Shown here in pieces: positions 36,135 to 46,382 of a stretch of DNA of 64,000 bases. The number at the start of each line of letters is the position of its first letter. Positions within the stretch are counted from its first letter, which is position 1. Under the pieces are notes generated by a model. It was given only the letters and a program-made list of their open reading frames with translations. It had not been told where the DNA came from and did not search any database. The position numbers were made by a program, and so were the translations under genes. Source of the stretch: JAKEGK01 sp050116575 (GTDB taxonomy: Bacteria; Pseudomonadota; Gammaproteobacteria; SZUA-152); the NCBI GenBank assembly GCA_050116575.1, contig JASFOJ010000006.1, positions 1 to 64,000 on the forward strand, given 5' to 3'.

Positions 36135-37301
36135 ATGATCAACAAAAGAACACTGATCCAGTTCCTGCTTCTCACAGCAATTTTATTACTGAGTCAGTTT
36201 GCAGCATGGGCGGACAGTGAACACCATCACGACGGCAACATACTTGCAGCCGACAAAGTCCGAGGTGATTTTTCCATTATGGTGCTGGGTTCCGGCGGCC
36301 CCATCGCCACACAACAAGCACGCGCCAGCGCCGGTTACCTCATTTTTATTGACGGCAAACCGCGAATCCTGATGGATGCCGGCGGCGGTACCTTTCAACG
36401 TCTGGCCGCCAGTGGCGTGGACGTTGACATAAAGGATCTGGATATTATTTTATTGTCGCACTTGCATATCGACCATATGGGAGACCTCTCGCCCATTATT
36501 AAAAACATCTACTTCCAGAACCGCGTTTATAACCTCGCACATCCGGGCACTTTCCCACCGGGACGCACCGCCCCGTTTAAAATATATGGACCGAAAACCA
36601 ACGGTATTCCTTTCCCGAAGGCTGTCCTGAAAAAAGCCAAACCCAACGTACCACAATATCCCAGTGTGACGGATTTTGCCGACAGTCACTATGATCTGGA
36701 CACCGGCAGTGACCGCTACCTCCACATTTTTACGCGTGCCATCAGCGCGGGCATCTTCGGTTACGAGGCGAACGATATTACGGCGGACTGGACCAGCGAT
36801 GCCACTACCGAAATAACGGCCACCGATACTGGTATTGACGGACTGGTCATAAAAGCCATTGGTGTCAATCACGGTCCGGTTCCGGCATTGGCCTATCGCA
36901 TCGAATACAAGGGTAAATCCATTGTCTTTTCGGGCGACACCAGTTCCAGAAGTACATTACCACCACCGGACAGTACACCACTGGCCAACGGCGGCAACAT
37001 GGTGCAAATCTCATCCAATGCGGACCTGCTCATTTATGATACTGCGATCATGGATGATGCTCCGGATGGACCTAACGATGCGGTTTTCTTTGCGCTGCAT
37101 ACCACGCCCAGCCGAATGGGTGAAGTTGCGGCCGCGGCCAACGCGAAGAATTTGTTGCTTTCTCATTTGACGAAAGTCACCCAGGACCGCATCCCTGAAA
37201 TTAAAACCTTAATCCGTAACCAGGGTTATCGCGGAGATATCGACGCCGCTGAAGACCTGCAGGTCATTAACCTTCTGGATAAGCACCATGATCATCATTA
37301 A
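36135..37301 (+). CDS. Exported metallo-beta-lactamase-fold hydrolase
   Basis: Start ATG 36135 behind gggggaga. The 388-residue product has a signal peptide ending about WA-DS, then a short His run. The MBL motif HLHIDH is present with the following GD, then a GVNHGPVPALAYRIEY and SGDTS segment and a late LLLSHLT. The layout (TQQARASAGYLIFIDGKPRILMDAGGG) is closest to the ribonuclease Z/arylsulfatase-like branch, but it is exported, so not an RNase Z. The substrate is unknown. Two hairpins follow the gene. Confidence 0.9.
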   Translation: MINKRTLIQFLLLTAILLLSQFAAWADSEHHHDGNILAADKVRGDFSIMVLGSGGPIATQQARASAGYLIFIDGKPRILMDAGGGTFQRLAASGVDVDIKDLDIILLSHLHIDHMGDLSPIIKNIYFQNRVYNLAHPGTFPPGRTAPFKIYGPKTNGIPFPKAVLKKAKPNVPQYPSVTDFADSHYDLDTGSDRYLHIFTRAISAGIFGYEANDITADWTSDATTEITATDTGIDGLVIKAIGVNHGPVPALAYRIEYKGKSIVFSGDTSSRSTLPPPDSTPLANGGNMVQISSNADLLIYDTAIMDDAPDGPNDAVFFALHTTPSRMGEVAAAANAKNLLLSHLTKVTQDRIPEIKTLIRNQGYRGDIDAAEDLQVINLLDKHHDHH

Positions 37302-37324
37302 GCGTTAGAACAGCATTTGTACCC

Positions 37325-37408
37325 GTAGTGCAATTTCCTCTCTACTTGCACTACACTTTGTAAAGCGAGGCAATCTCCTTCCCTTTTTACGATTGCTTCG
37401 CTTTTTTT
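37325..37408 (+). terminator. Two hairpins ending the MBL-fold transcript
   Basis: The first hairpin pairs gtagtgcaa (37325-37333) with ttgcactac (37346-37354). The second pairs aaagcgaggcaatc (37362-37375) with gattgcttcgcttt (37391-37404) with one mismatch and is followed by T-run to 37408. The second has intrinsic-terminator form. Confidence 0.7.
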
Positions 37409-37436
37409 ATGCCTGAGATTTCGCACCAAACCCTTA

Positions 37437-37658
37437 AACGCAAGGGCGCCAAGACGCAAAGAACGCAAGACTTTTATGGCTTACCCCACAACTCTGGATG
37501 AAACCAAGTCGACACCTTATTTGTCTGTAAAATCCATTTGCGCGACTGTGCATATCAGTGCTGGTTACGGGTAACGCCAGGCGCTGATCAATAATATATG
37601 AATCTTACAGACAGAGTGTTATTGTTGTTTCTCTGCGCCGTTGCGTCTTTGCGTTGAG
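37437..37658. repeat. MITE-like element with inverted acgcaaag-rich ends
   Basis: The left end (37437-37471) reads acgcaagggcgccaagacg and then aacgcaag. The right end (37631-37658) is its inverted relative, containing ttgcgtctttgcgttgag. About 160 bp of non-coding sequence lies between. Such imperfect acgcaaag repeats recur in many bacterial genomes. There is no transposase, and no target duplication was established. Confidence 0.5.
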
Positions 37659-37715
37659 ATTGTTAACTGTTTAGTCTTTCCTGGGCAGCGATAAGAAAGA
37701 CGAATTTGAGGCTTA

Positions 37716-38462
37716 TCAAACCCGGCGTATGTTGTAACGCAACCGGCTCGATTTGAGGTTGGGATTGAGTTGGGGGATATCAGTCAGGTTTTGACGTAAT
37801 GTTCTCTGGTTGGATTCTTTTTTCAAAAACGCGCCAATGGCGTTTTCATAGTTTGGAGCGGTAAACTGAAAACAGGCTTTAAATTGTTTATGGATCTTGT
37901 CATCGGTAAAGTAGGCGCAGGCTCTCAGCTGCCGACTGGATACAAAATTGGTAATAAGTAGGCCGTCACGTTTCAACAATTTATTCAGCTTGCGGAACCA
38001 TTTTGCGTCCGCCTCCACCGCCCTCACCGGCTCGCCATCCTGCTCGCCAAACAGGTCATCAACGATGAGATCATATTTTTCGCCGTCGTACTCCTTGATC
38101 CATTGCACGGCATCGGCATAGTGCAAGTCGACATTTTTCTGTTTGACATAAAAAAACCGCCGGGCAACATATAAATGATAGGGGTTCAACTCCACACCGG
38201 TTATGTGTTCAGGCTGGAGAAAATGCTGGAACTGCTGCATCACAGCACCGCCCCCAACACCCAGCACCAAAATCCGTTTGATCTTGCCCCGTGGGTAGAA
38301 AAACGCCGGGATCATCAGCAGATCCCAAATACTGCCGGAGACGGGATTGTCCGGATTGAACTGGCTGTGAAACACCCCATTGGTGTACAGACGCCGCGTG
38401 CGCCCTGCCATGCGTACTTCATAGCGGGTCCCGCCAACCCGCCGTTGCCAGACTATAGACAT
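37716..38462 (-). CDS. Spermidine-synthase-like methyltransferase-fold protein
   Basis: A 248-residue protein with a Rossmann-like SAM/dcSAM domain: ILVLGVGGGAVMQQF (motif I), GVELNPYH (acidic end of strand 2), DLHYADAVQWIKEY, and YDLIVDDLFGEQDGEP. This matches the polyamine aminopropyltransferase fold. A stand-alone N-terminal sheet precedes it. The expected DxxxPxG substrate loop is replaced by DLFGEQDG, so the substrate may not be a polyamine. It is a single-gene unit. Confidence 0.85.
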   Translation of the reverse strand: MSIVWQRRVGGTRYEVRMAGRTRRLYTNGVFHSQFNPDNPVSGSIWDLLMIPAFFYPRGKIKRILVLGVGGGAVMQQFQHFLQPEHITGVELNPYHLYVARRFFYVKQKNVDLHYADAVQWIKEYDGEKYDLIVDDLFGEQDGEPVRAVEADAKWFRKLNKLLKRDGLLITNFVSSRQLRACAYFTDDKIHKQFKACFQFTAPNYENAIGAFLKKESNQRTLRQNLTDIPQLNPNLKSSRLRYNIRRV

Positions 38463-38845
38463 AAATGATTGAAAACTCGTGATTACTTCCAGTTACTTAA
38501 AACTACCATTTTGTTTGAACGATAAACATGCAATTTTAAAACCAGCAAGACTAGCCGAAGGCTTCCCGTTTTGCAATCGGCGTATAGCCGGCGACACCGC
38601 TGCCGACAATTACTCTGGATCGATCAATTCGCGATATATATTGGCGTTGCCCGGTCTACGGCCACCTGCATTTTCCACCCGGACAGTGGACATACGCGCC
38701 GACCATGCGATTCGCTGCCATCATGCCAGCGTTATAGATGTATCTTCACCTTTTCCTTGATGTACGCCATACTATAAACAGATATTTAGGATTATTATTA
38801 ATAACCACATTAAGTGTTTAACCGCAATGATCCATAATAGACGTT
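38463..38845. other. Spacer upstream of ppsA
   Basis: About 380 bp with no coding sequence. The ppsA promoter must lie here, but no good hexamer pair was found. Confidence 0.3.
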
Positions 38846-41230
38846 ATGACTGAACTGCTACGCTGGTTTCACGATATTAAAAACGATGACGTCGCCAAAG
38901 TGGGCGGCAAAAACGCATCCCTCGGCGAAATGATCGGCCAATTGTCTTCTAAAGGCATTCAGGTTCCCGGTGGTTTCGCCACCACCGCGCAGGCTTTTCG
39001 GGAGTTCCTGGCCTGCGACGGTCTCGACGAGCGGATTTATCAGGCACTGGATGCGCTGGATGTTAACGATGTCCGGGCGTTATCCAGCACGGGGCAACAG
39101 GTCCGGCAATGGATTATGAATACGCCTTTCTCCCCGGCAATGCAGGAAGCCCTGAAAACGGCGTACCAGCAACTGATCGAGCAATACGGCAACGAAAGCA
39201 CATTTGCGGTTAGGTCGTCAGCCACCGCCGAAGACCTGCCGGAAGCCTCCTTTGCCGGCCAACAGGAGACCTATCTCAATATTAGTGGCACCGATCATCT
39301 ACTCAACGCCGTTAAAGCGGTCTTTGCCTCCCTGTTTAACGATCGCGCCATCGCCTACCGTGTTCACCAGAATTTTGACCATCGTGCCGTCGCCTTGTCA
39401 GCAGGCGTACAAAAAATGGTGCGATCGGACCAGGCCAGCAGCGGGGTCATGTTTTCCATCGATACCGAATCCGGTTTTGAAGACGTGGTACTTATTACCA
39501 GTGCCTACGGGCTCGGGGAAACCGTCGTGCAGGGAACCGTCAATCCGGATGAATTTGTGGTTTACAAACCGGCTTTGCAGCAACAACGCCCGGCGATACT
39601 AAGCCGGCGGCTCGGCAACAAGGCAGTCGCCATGATCTATAACGAAGGGGGTACTGGTGAGAATGCGACGATAACCACCGACGTACCTCTGGAAAAACAA
39701 CGCCAGTTCAGTATCAACGACGATGAGATACTGCAATTAGCCCGCTTTGCAACCACCATCGAACAGCATTACGGTCGTGCCATGGATATCGAATGGGCCA
39801 AGGACGGCATCGACGAACAGTTGTATATTGTGCAGGCGCGTCCGGAAACCGTCAAAAGCCGCGACGATAAAAAAGTTATCAAACGTTATGAACTGAAATC
39901 CCAGGGCACACTGTTAATTAGCGGGCGCAGTATCGGTCAACGGATAGCCGCCGGTACCGTGCGTATCGTCATGAGCGCCAAGGAAATAGATCGAGTCAAA
40001 CCGGGCGACATTCTGGTAACCGATATGACGGACCCGGACTGGGAACCCATAATGAAACAGGCCTCGGCTATTGTAACCAACCGCGGCGGGCGTACCTGCC
40101 ATGCCGCCATTATCGCGCGTGAAATGGGTATTCCAGCGGTGGTGGGCTGCGGCAACGCCACAGAGGTTATTACCGACGGTAGCGAGGTAACCGTATCCTG
40201 TGCCGAAGGAGATACCGGCTATATCTACAAAGGCCGGCTGCCGTTTGACATTAACGAAGTCAAAGTTGATTCCATGCCGCCGTTACCGTTTAAAATCATG
40301 ATGAACGTGGCGGCTCCGGACCGTGCCTTCGATTTCCGTAACCTACCCAACGAAGGCGTGGGATTGGCACGCCTGGAATTTATTATCAACGGCACCATCG
40401 GTGTCCACCCCAAGGCACTCATACAGTTTGACAATCAGCCGGAAGACATCAAGGCACAAATTCGAGACAAAATGGCCGGCTATCATGACCCGGTGAGTTT
40501 TTACATCGAGAAACTTACCGAAGGCATTGCCACGATCGCCGCGGCATTCAATCCCAAACCGGTCATTGTGCGCATGTCCGATTTCAAATCCAACGAATAT
40601 GCCAACCTTATCGGTGGCAAAAATTTTGAGCCGGAAGAAGAAAATCCCATGCTTGGGTTTCGAGGTGCTTCCCGTTATGTCAGCAAATCATTTCGCGATT
40701 GCTTTGAACTGGAATGTTTTGCCATTAAAAAAGTTCGCGATGACATTGGTTTGACCAATGTCGCCGTGATGATTCCTTTCGTTCGCACCGTGACCGAAGC
40801 CGAAGCCGTCGCAGACCTGCTTTACGACAACGATCTGCATCGCGGCGATAACGGTCTGGAAGTCATTATGATGTGTGAGATCCCTTCCAATGCCCTGTTG
40901 GCGGATCAGTTCCTGGAACACTTTGATGGCTTTTCTATCGGCTCCAATGACCTGACCCAACTCACACTGGGACTGGACAGGGATTCGGGCCTGGTGGCGG
41001 AGCTGTTTGACGAACGCAACGATGCGGTAAAAGCGTTGCTCAGTATGGCCATCAAATCCTGCCGGCAAAAAATGAAATATGTGGGTATATGCGGTCAGGG
41101 CCCGTCCGACCACCCGGACCTGGCTTTCTGGCTCCTGGAACAAGGCATTGGCAGTATATCCCTGAATCCGGATTCTGTTATTGAAACGTGGCTTTACCTG
41201 GCAGAACACTTGAAATCCCGGCAGAACTGA
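38846..41230 (+). CDS. ppsA: Phosphoenolpyruvate synthase
   Basis: Makes PEP from pyruvate and ATP, an entry point to gluconeogenesis. The 794 residues match the family. The N-terminal ATP-grasp domain begins VGGKNASLGEMIGQL. The central phosphohistidine domain has TNRGGRTCHAAIIAREMGIPAVVGC with the transferable His. The C-terminal TIM barrel includes GFRGASRYVS, SNDLTQLTLGLDRDS and GICGQGPSDHP with the catalytic Cys. No PEP synthase regulatory protein (DUF299) gene is beside it in this window. Confidence 0.97.
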   Translation: MTELLRWFHDIKNDDVAKVGGKNASLGEMIGQLSSKGIQVPGGFATTAQAFREFLACDGLDERIYQALDALDVNDVRALSSTGQQVRQWIMNTPFSPAMQEALKTAYQQLIEQYGNESTFAVRSSATAEDLPEASFAGQQETYLNISGTDHLLNAVKAVFASLFNDRAIAYRVHQNFDHRAVALSAGVQKMVRSDQASSGVMFSIDTESGFEDVVLITSAYGLGETVVQGTVNPDEFVVYKPALQQQRPAILSRRLGNKAVAMIYNEGGTGENATITTDVPLEKQRQFSINDDEILQLARFATTIEQHYGRAMDIEWAKDGIDEQLYIVQARPETVKSRDDKKVIKRYELKSQGTLLISGRSIGQRIAAGTVRIVMSAKEIDRVKPGDILVTDMTDPDWEPIMKQASAIVTNRGGRTCHAAIIAREMGIPAVVGCGNATEVITDGSEVTVSCAEGDTGYIYKGRLPFDINEVKVDSMPPLPFKIMMNVAAPDRAFDFRNLPNEGVGLARLEFIINGTIGVHPKALIQFDNQPEDIKAQIRDKMAGYHDPVSFYIEKLTEGIATIAAAFNPKPVIVRMSDFKSNEYANLIGGKNFEPEEENPMLGFRGASRYVSKSFRDCFELECFAIKKVRDDIGLTNVAVMIPFVRTVTEAEAVADLLYDNDLHRGDNGLEVIMMCEIPSNALLADQFLEHFDGFSIGSNDLTQLTLGLDRDSGLVAELFDERNDAVKALLSMAIKSCRQKMKYVGICGQGPSDHPDLAFWLLEQGIGSISLNPDSVIETWLYLAEHLKSRQN

Positions 41231-41546
41231 CGTGGCAGCAGCGACAACAATTCGTCAACTATAGTTCGTGCGAAAACCGTTTACTTCACGATAATGCCCG
41301 GCGCCGCATCTTTTGCTATGCACGCTTCCGATGGTATGCTTGACGCATTACCAACGAAAACCCGGCCGCCGGCTTTTCCTTATAATTCATATTGCATTCA
41401 TACAGTTACCGGGCCTGTGATGACCAGAAAAAACTCGAATTTACCCGTTTTTACTGACCTTGCTCAATATCTACCCGGGTAGCTGACGCTAAGATTATTA
41501 TAAAATTGTTGTTATACCAATAAACGCCGCATTGGAGGAATAAACA
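41231..41546. other. Spacer between ppsA and the host-attachment-family gene
   Basis: About 316 bp with no supported gene. A frame at 41294-41482 has no ribosome binding site or motif. The following gene has its own ttggagg. Confidence 0.3.
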
Positions 41547-41981
41547 ATGAGCACACTGGTTATGGTAGCCGATGCCAGTCGCGCAAGATTTTTCAGCGCC
41601 GACGATCCCCGCGGAAAATTAACCGAAATAGACAGTATGGTTCACCCCGAATCCAAATTACATCCCAACGAAATGGCGTCCGACGAACCCGGCAGAACGT
41701 CAAATCGGGGTGGACAAGGCGTTAATTCACTGGATCCGGAAATCGATCCCAAACGCCAGGAGGCGATTCGCTTTGCCAAGGATGTTACCACCAAATTGAA
41801 CGCTGTACGGCAACAGGGCCGGTATAACAAAGTCTACATCGTAGCAGCACCGGTGTTCCTGGGTATTTTAAGGAGCAATATTAATGGCGACACTAAACGC
41901 GCCATCAAGGACGAAATCAACAAGGATTTAACGGCTTTACGAATTGATGAAATCCGGGCTCATCTGCCGGAACGGTTGTAA
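41547..41981 (+). CDS. Host_attach family protein
   Basis: A 144-residue cytoplasmic protein of the family annotated after an Agrobacterium plant-attachment locus. Visible signs are the VVADASRARFF opening (here MVADASRARFFS), a central basic/Gly-rich loop (EPGRTSNRGGQG), and YIVAAPVFLGILR followed by KDLT. In free-living bacteria the role is unclear; the fold suggests a nucleic-acid or ribosome-linked function. It starts a three-gene run with the Lon-like protease and the stress-protein-like gene, all same strand. Confidence 0.88.
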   Translation: MSTLVMVADASRARFFSADDPRGKLTEIDSMVHPESKLHPNEMASDEPGRTSNRGGQGVNSLDPEIDPKRQEAIRFAKDVTTKLNAVRQQGRYNKVYIVAAPVFLGILRSNINGDTKRAIKDEINKDLTALRIDEIRAHLPERL

Positions 41982-42071
41982 CCCGGATTTTCTTTTTACA
42001 TGACAACGTGACAATGTGACCACGACAACCAAGATGTCAAAAAACGTGTCACCCAATCTAACACAGGAATT

Positions 42072-44507
42072 ATGAGCATCAAACCTCTTTCCCCGGAACA
42101 ACTCTACTATGCCTGCCAGCCCGGCGAATTGACATTCTCCACCACAGCCGAACTTGAACAACTCAGCGAGACCATCGGTCAGGAACGCGCCATGGAGGCC
42201 ATTGATTTCGGTGTTGGTATTCAACACGATGGCTACAATCTTTTTGTGCTGGGATCAACCGGTATCGGCAAACACGAAGTGGTTCAAAGAGAACTGGAGC
42301 GGCGCGCCGAAACCGCCTCACCGCCGCCAGACTGGTGCTATGTCAACAACTTTAAAGCGCCTCACAAACCCAAAGCCCTGCGACTGCCCACGGGCATGGC
42401 AATTCAATTGCGTGACGATATGGCGCAATTGGTTGAAGACCTGCGCAACGCAATTCCAGCGGCTTTTCGCAGTGATGAATACCGCATCAGAGCACAGGAA
42501 CTCAACGAGGAATTTGAAGACCGCCAGGAAGTGGCTTTCAATAAACTGAATGACCACGCAAAGGAAAAAGGCGTCGCCATATTGCGCACACCGACCGGCT
42601 ACACCCTGGCGCCGATGCGCGATGATGAAACCCTGTCTCCCGAAGAGTTCGACAAACTGCCCAAAGGAGAACAGGAACGCATCGAAAAAGCCATCGAAGG
42701 GTTGCGTGATGAACTCAAGGAAACCATTCGGAGTATACCCGGTTGGCAGAAAGAATATCACCAGCGGATTAAAAAGCTTAACCAGGAAGTCTCCGAACTG
42801 ACAATTGACCAGCTAACCAAGCCATTACTCAATAAGTATGAAAACCTCGACAACGTACGCGACTATATTTCCGAGGTCAAAGATGATGTGATTAAAAATG
42901 TCGATGAGTTCCGCACCAGCGAAGAAGAGGAACCGGCAACGATGCTGGGCATCAAGCAACCGGCTAAAAGTAAAGGGATTGAGTTTTCACCGTACAATGT
43001 CAATGTACTGGTGGATAACTCGGACACTAACGGTGCCCCGGTCGTCTATGAAGACAATCCAACTTATCTCTATTTACTGGGACGCGTTGAACATTCATCA
43101 CAGTTCGGCACCCTGCTCACCAATTTCACGCTGATAAAAGCCGGCGCCCTGCACAGGGCCAACGGCGGTTATCTTGTAGTGGATGCTCGCAAGTTACTGA
43201 TGCGAGGATTCGCATGGGAAGGTTTGAAGCGCGCCTTGCGTTCGGGCGAAATCCGTATCGAATCATTGGAACAAATGCTAAGCCTGGCGAGTACTATTAC
43301 CCTGGAACCTGAACCCATACCTATCAACATCAAACTGGTGCTGACCGGTGACCGGCTGCTTTATTATCTGCTCAATGAGTATGAACCGGAATTCGGCCGT
43401 CTGTTTAAAGTCGCCGCGGACTTTTCCGAAGACATTAAGCGAAACCCGGAAAACACCATGTTGTACGCAAGACTGGTCGCCTCGCTGCAACGCCGGGAAA
43501 AATTGAAGGATTTCGACGCCAGCGGTGTCGCCCGCGTCATTGAACAATGCGCCCGGCGTGCCGAAGATGGCGCAAAGTTATCGCTGCATATGGGCGGTCT
43601 GGTTGACTTACTGCGTGAATCAGACTACTGGGCACAACAGGATAGCCAGGATATTGTTTCCAGGACCCATGTCCAGAAAGCCATTGATAAGCAAATCTAT
43701 CGACTTGATCAGATACGCTCGCGAAGCCAGGAGTCTATCCAACGGGGCATCCATATTATTGATACCGAGGGCAGCGAAGTCGGCCAGGTCAACGGTTTGT
43801 CTGTCATGGAACTGGGCGACTACAGTTTCGGACAACCGGCCCGCATAACCGCGACCGCGCGGCTGGGTGAAGGAGAAGTTATCGACATCGAGCGCGAAGT
43901 GGACCTGGGCGGACCGATACATTCCAAAGCGGTAATGATATTGTCGGCTTATCTGGCGGACCACTACGCCCGTGATTGTCCGTTATCATTATCCGCTACC
44001 TTGGTGTTTGAACAGTCCTACGGGATGATTGAGGGCGACAGCGCCTCCATTGCAGAACTCTGTGCGCTGCTTTCGGCACTGGCCGGTGTGCCCGTCAAAC
44101 AGTCGCTGGCGGTTACCGGCTCCATTAGTCAGTTGGGTTATGTGCAACCCATCGGCGGCGCCAATGAGAAAATTGAAGGATTCTTTGACGTTTGCGACGC
44201 CAGGGGATTAACCGGTGAACAGGGTGTTATCATCCCTGAATCCAACATTACTCACCTGATGCTCCGTCACGATATTGTTGAGGCCGCCAAACAGGGCAAG
44301 TTTCATATTTATCCCGTCAGTCACGTGGAGCAGGCATTGGAAATGCTGACCGGTCTGCAAGCCGGCAAACGTGATGAAAAAGGCTCCTACCCTGACGGCA
44401 GCCTGAACGCGCAGGTACAAAAACGCCTGGAAGAACTCAATAATATTCAGCAGGAATTCTCCGTCAAGGCCAAAGGTGTAAAGAACGTTGAAAGCGCCGA
44501 CTCCTAA
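42072..44507 (+). CDS. Lon-like ATP-dependent protease
   Basis: An 811-residue protease of the LonB-like (AAA_32) type. The Walker A-like loop is GSTGIGKHE, with His instead of the usual Ser/Thr after Lys. A long helical insertion (about 125-290) follows, then the AAA core (Walker B-like GGYLVVDAR). The C-terminal Lon protease domain has the Ser-Lys dyad Ser657 (EGDSAS) and Lys700 (GGANEKIEGF). There is no N-terminal LAN domain as in classical Lon. It probably degrades damaged or regulatory proteins. The downstream gene overlaps by 20 bp. Confidence 0.92.
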   Translation: MSIKPLSPEQLYYACQPGELTFSTTAELEQLSETIGQERAMEAIDFGVGIQHDGYNLFVLGSTGIGKHEVVQRELERRAETASPPPDWCYVNNFKAPHKPKALRLPTGMAIQLRDDMAQLVEDLRNAIPAAFRSDEYRIRAQELNEEFEDRQEVAFNKLNDHAKEKGVAILRTPTGYTLAPMRDDETLSPEEFDKLPKGEQERIEKAIEGLRDELKETIRSIPGWQKEYHQRIKKLNQEVSELTIDQLTKPLLNKYENLDNVRDYISEVKDDVIKNVDEFRTSEEEEPATMLGIKQPAKSKGIEFSPYNVNVLVDNSDTNGAPVVYEDNPTYLYLLGRVEHSSQFGTLLTNFTLIKAGALHRANGGYLVVDARKLLMRGFAWEGLKRALRSGEIRIESLEQMLSLASTITLEPEPIPINIKLVLTGDRLLYYLLNEYEPEFGRLFKVAADFSEDIKRNPENTMLYARLVASLQRREKLKDFDASGVARVIEQCARRAEDGAKLSLHMGGLVDLLRESDYWAQQDSQDIVSRTHVQKAIDKQIYRLDQIRSRSQESIQRGIHIIDTEGSEVGQVNGLSVMELGDYSFGQPARITATARLGEGEVIDIEREVDLGGPIHSKAVMILSAYLADHYARDCPLSLSATLVFEQSYGMIEGDSASIAELCALLSALAGVPVKQSLAVTGSISQLGYVQPIGGANEKIEGFFDVCDARGLTGEQGVIIPESNITHLMLRHDIVEAAKQGKFHIYPVSHVEQALEMLTGLQAGKRDEKGSYPDGSLNAQVQKRLEELNNIQQEFSVKAKGVKNVESADS

Positions 44508-45273
44508 AGCAAAAGTGTTACATATCTACGTAGCCATGGATGCCGCCAGCCACAGCGTTGACGCGCTGACATCGGCCATCACCCTGGCGGGGCAACTGGA
44601 GGCGGAATTAACCGGTCTGTTCATTGAAGATATTGACCTGTTGCGTTCGGCGCAACTACCATTTGCCAGTGAAATCATTGCTGACAGTGGGCGGGAACGG
44701 CTGTTGACCAGCAACGACATCGAACGATCGTTGCGTGCATGGTCTGCGGAAATGCAAAACACGCTGATTAACCAGGCCCGCAAAGCCCAAATTAAATATT
44801 CATTTCGAACCGTACGGGGGCGCCGCCTGGACGCCATATTGACCGAAGCCGGTGTGTCCGACTTATTGATTTTCGCCCGTCCCCGTTATCGGCTCACTCC
44901 CGCTCTGAGTCAGGCAACGAATATCGGACTAATATACGACGGCTCCGAGCAATCACAACATGGTGTCGCAATACTGGGTAAACTGGCCGCCAAGGGACTG
45001 GCTCACGTTACGTTAATTAATGTTGAAAAGCAGCCACAAGCTCAGGACAGTAAATACGATATACATCATGCCGCACAATGGTTAACGCATCGGGGAATGA
45101 GCGTTTCGTTGCAAAATCCCGCTGATAAATCTGTTCCTGCTCTGGTTAGCCTGCTGAAACGACACCATGCCTCACTGTTGTTGGTACCGGCAAACAACGA
45201 GCTATGCAAGCAGTCCGGGCAGTTCCGGCAACTGGAAAGCCGCCTGGAATGTCCTTTAGTGATTATTCGATAA
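44488..45273 (+). CDS. Universal-stress-protein-like protein
   Basis: A 261-residue cytoplasmic protein. The first part (IYVAMDAASHSVDALTSAITLAGQLEAELTGLFIED) follows the UspA pattern of one domain, and the last part (VPALVSLLKRHHASLLLVPANN) resembles a second one. The classic GxxG-type ATP loop (G-2x-G-9x-G-S/T) is not visible. The frame opens with TTG 44488, 20 bp inside the protease gene, suggesting coupling; GTG 44515 is an alternative. It probably acts with the protease in stress. Confidence 0.8.
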   Translation: MKAPTPKAKVLHIYVAMDAASHSVDALTSAITLAGQLEAELTGLFIEDIDLLRSAQLPFASEIIADSGRERLLTSNDIERSLRAWSAEMQNTLINQARKAQIKYSFRTVRGRRLDAILTEAGVSDLLIFARPRYRLTPALSQATNIGLIYDGSEQSQHGVAILGKLAAKGLAHVTLINVEKQPQAQDSKYDIHHAAQWLTHRGMSVSLQNPADKSVPALVSLLKRHHASLLLVPANNELCKQSGQFRQLESRLECPLVIIR

Positions 45274-45339
45274 CGATGCTTTTATCACCTCTTTTGCAAT
45301 TAAAAACAGCCCTACCGATGGATAAACTAACATTGAACA

Positions 45340-45993
45340 CTATCGTTTGCGGGACAAGTCCCATACACTGAATGAGACCAACCGGCCATTGGTATACAAA
45401 CGATACTCAATAGTTAATGAATGGGGGGTATAGGCCAGGGAACGGACATTTTCCTGGGATACGACGCCACCGGCCTGGTTGCGAAAATTGTTCTTATCCA
45501 GAAACACCAGAAAGTTATCGGCGGCTTTGATTAACTTGACCTCGCCAGCCGCCGCGTCCACGTTTAAACGCAGACGGTCTTGCTTCAGTATCAACTCCAT
45601 GTTTTCAATGCGGCTGGTTTTTCGGTCCGGCGAACGCCAGGTCGATTCCAGTTTGAAGGTTTGCGAACGCTCAAAGCTAATTTCCGGTTCCACCTTATAA
45701 GCGTGCACTTTCTTTTTTACTGCGTTGATAGTGCCGCCGCATACAGTTTCCTGCACCGTGCCTTGCCAGTTCCCTTGCAATGACGTGAATAATGTTTTTA
45801 AGTCTTTATATTGGGAAGTGGTTAAATTACTGATATCCACCTCTGCGGTTACCGGCTCTCCGGCACGTTTGGAAGGTGAATCACTGAAGCAGGTCTCGGC
45901 CATGCCAGGCGCGGGGACAGCCACCAATAACAATACAAACAGGTTACATATAAACACGGCACCTAATCGAACCGCAGGGATCAAAACAGCCAT
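45340..45993 (-). CDS. Exported protein of unknown function
   Basis: Not recognised. Start is probably ATG 45993 (ATG 46029 would add 12 residues), with a hydrophobic signal (about 3-30) and cleavage near GMA-ET. The mature part has LQGNWQGTVQETVCGG, a Trp-Gly-type beta motif common in small lipocalin-like proteins, one Cys pair in the chain (TCFSD and VCGG), and many alternating strands with basic residues. A lipocalin-like fold is possible. It is convergent with the stress-protein-like gene. Confidence 0.6.
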   Translation of the reverse strand: MAVLIPAVRLGAVFICNLFVLLLVAVPAPGMAETCFSDSPSKRAGEPVTAEVDISNLTTSQYKDLKTLFTSLQGNWQGTVQETVCGGTINAVKKKVHAYKVEPEISFERSQTFKLESTWRSPDRKTSRIENMELILKQDRLRLNVDAAAGEVKLIKAADNFLVFLDKNNFRNQAGGVVSQENVRSLAYTPHSLTIEYRLYTNGRLVSFSVWDLSRKR

Positions 45994-46029
45994 AGCGTTT
46001 CCCAAAACAATACCGGCCAATAAAACCAC

Positions 46030-46382
46030 ACCGGTGAATAATCTGTCCTGTTTTCAGTATAGGTAATCCACCGGATTATTGCGAACCTTAGTAACGAGTA
46101 CTACGCTGTCATTGATTCGTCCTGGACGACCAGCCTGTCTTTTCATTACTTGTAGCTGCCGATGAATCAAGTATACCAGCAACGTATATAAGCAACCTTG
46201 TTTTGGAAATCACACTATGACACAGCTTATGATATCAACCCTTGCGCGCGATGCCGTGTTGTTGACCAACGGCACCGCGTTGACGGACACCGGCAAGAAG
46301 TATCTTCGCGAACTGCATTACGAGCATTGATATGCCGCGCCTTTCACAGTTTCATCGCTTACTGCCCGCCGGTGAGTCCGCG
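46030..46382. other. Spacer between the exported protein and the ferritin-like gene
   Basis: About 350 bp. A frame of 37 codons (about 46217-46330, plus) has only a weak purine run ahead and is not supported. No encapsulin coding sequence is present. Confidence 0.3.

Noticed and set aside
46217..46330. Frame of 37 codons from an ATG, plus strand
   Set aside because: Only a weak purine run ahead and no motif; kept out of the gene list.
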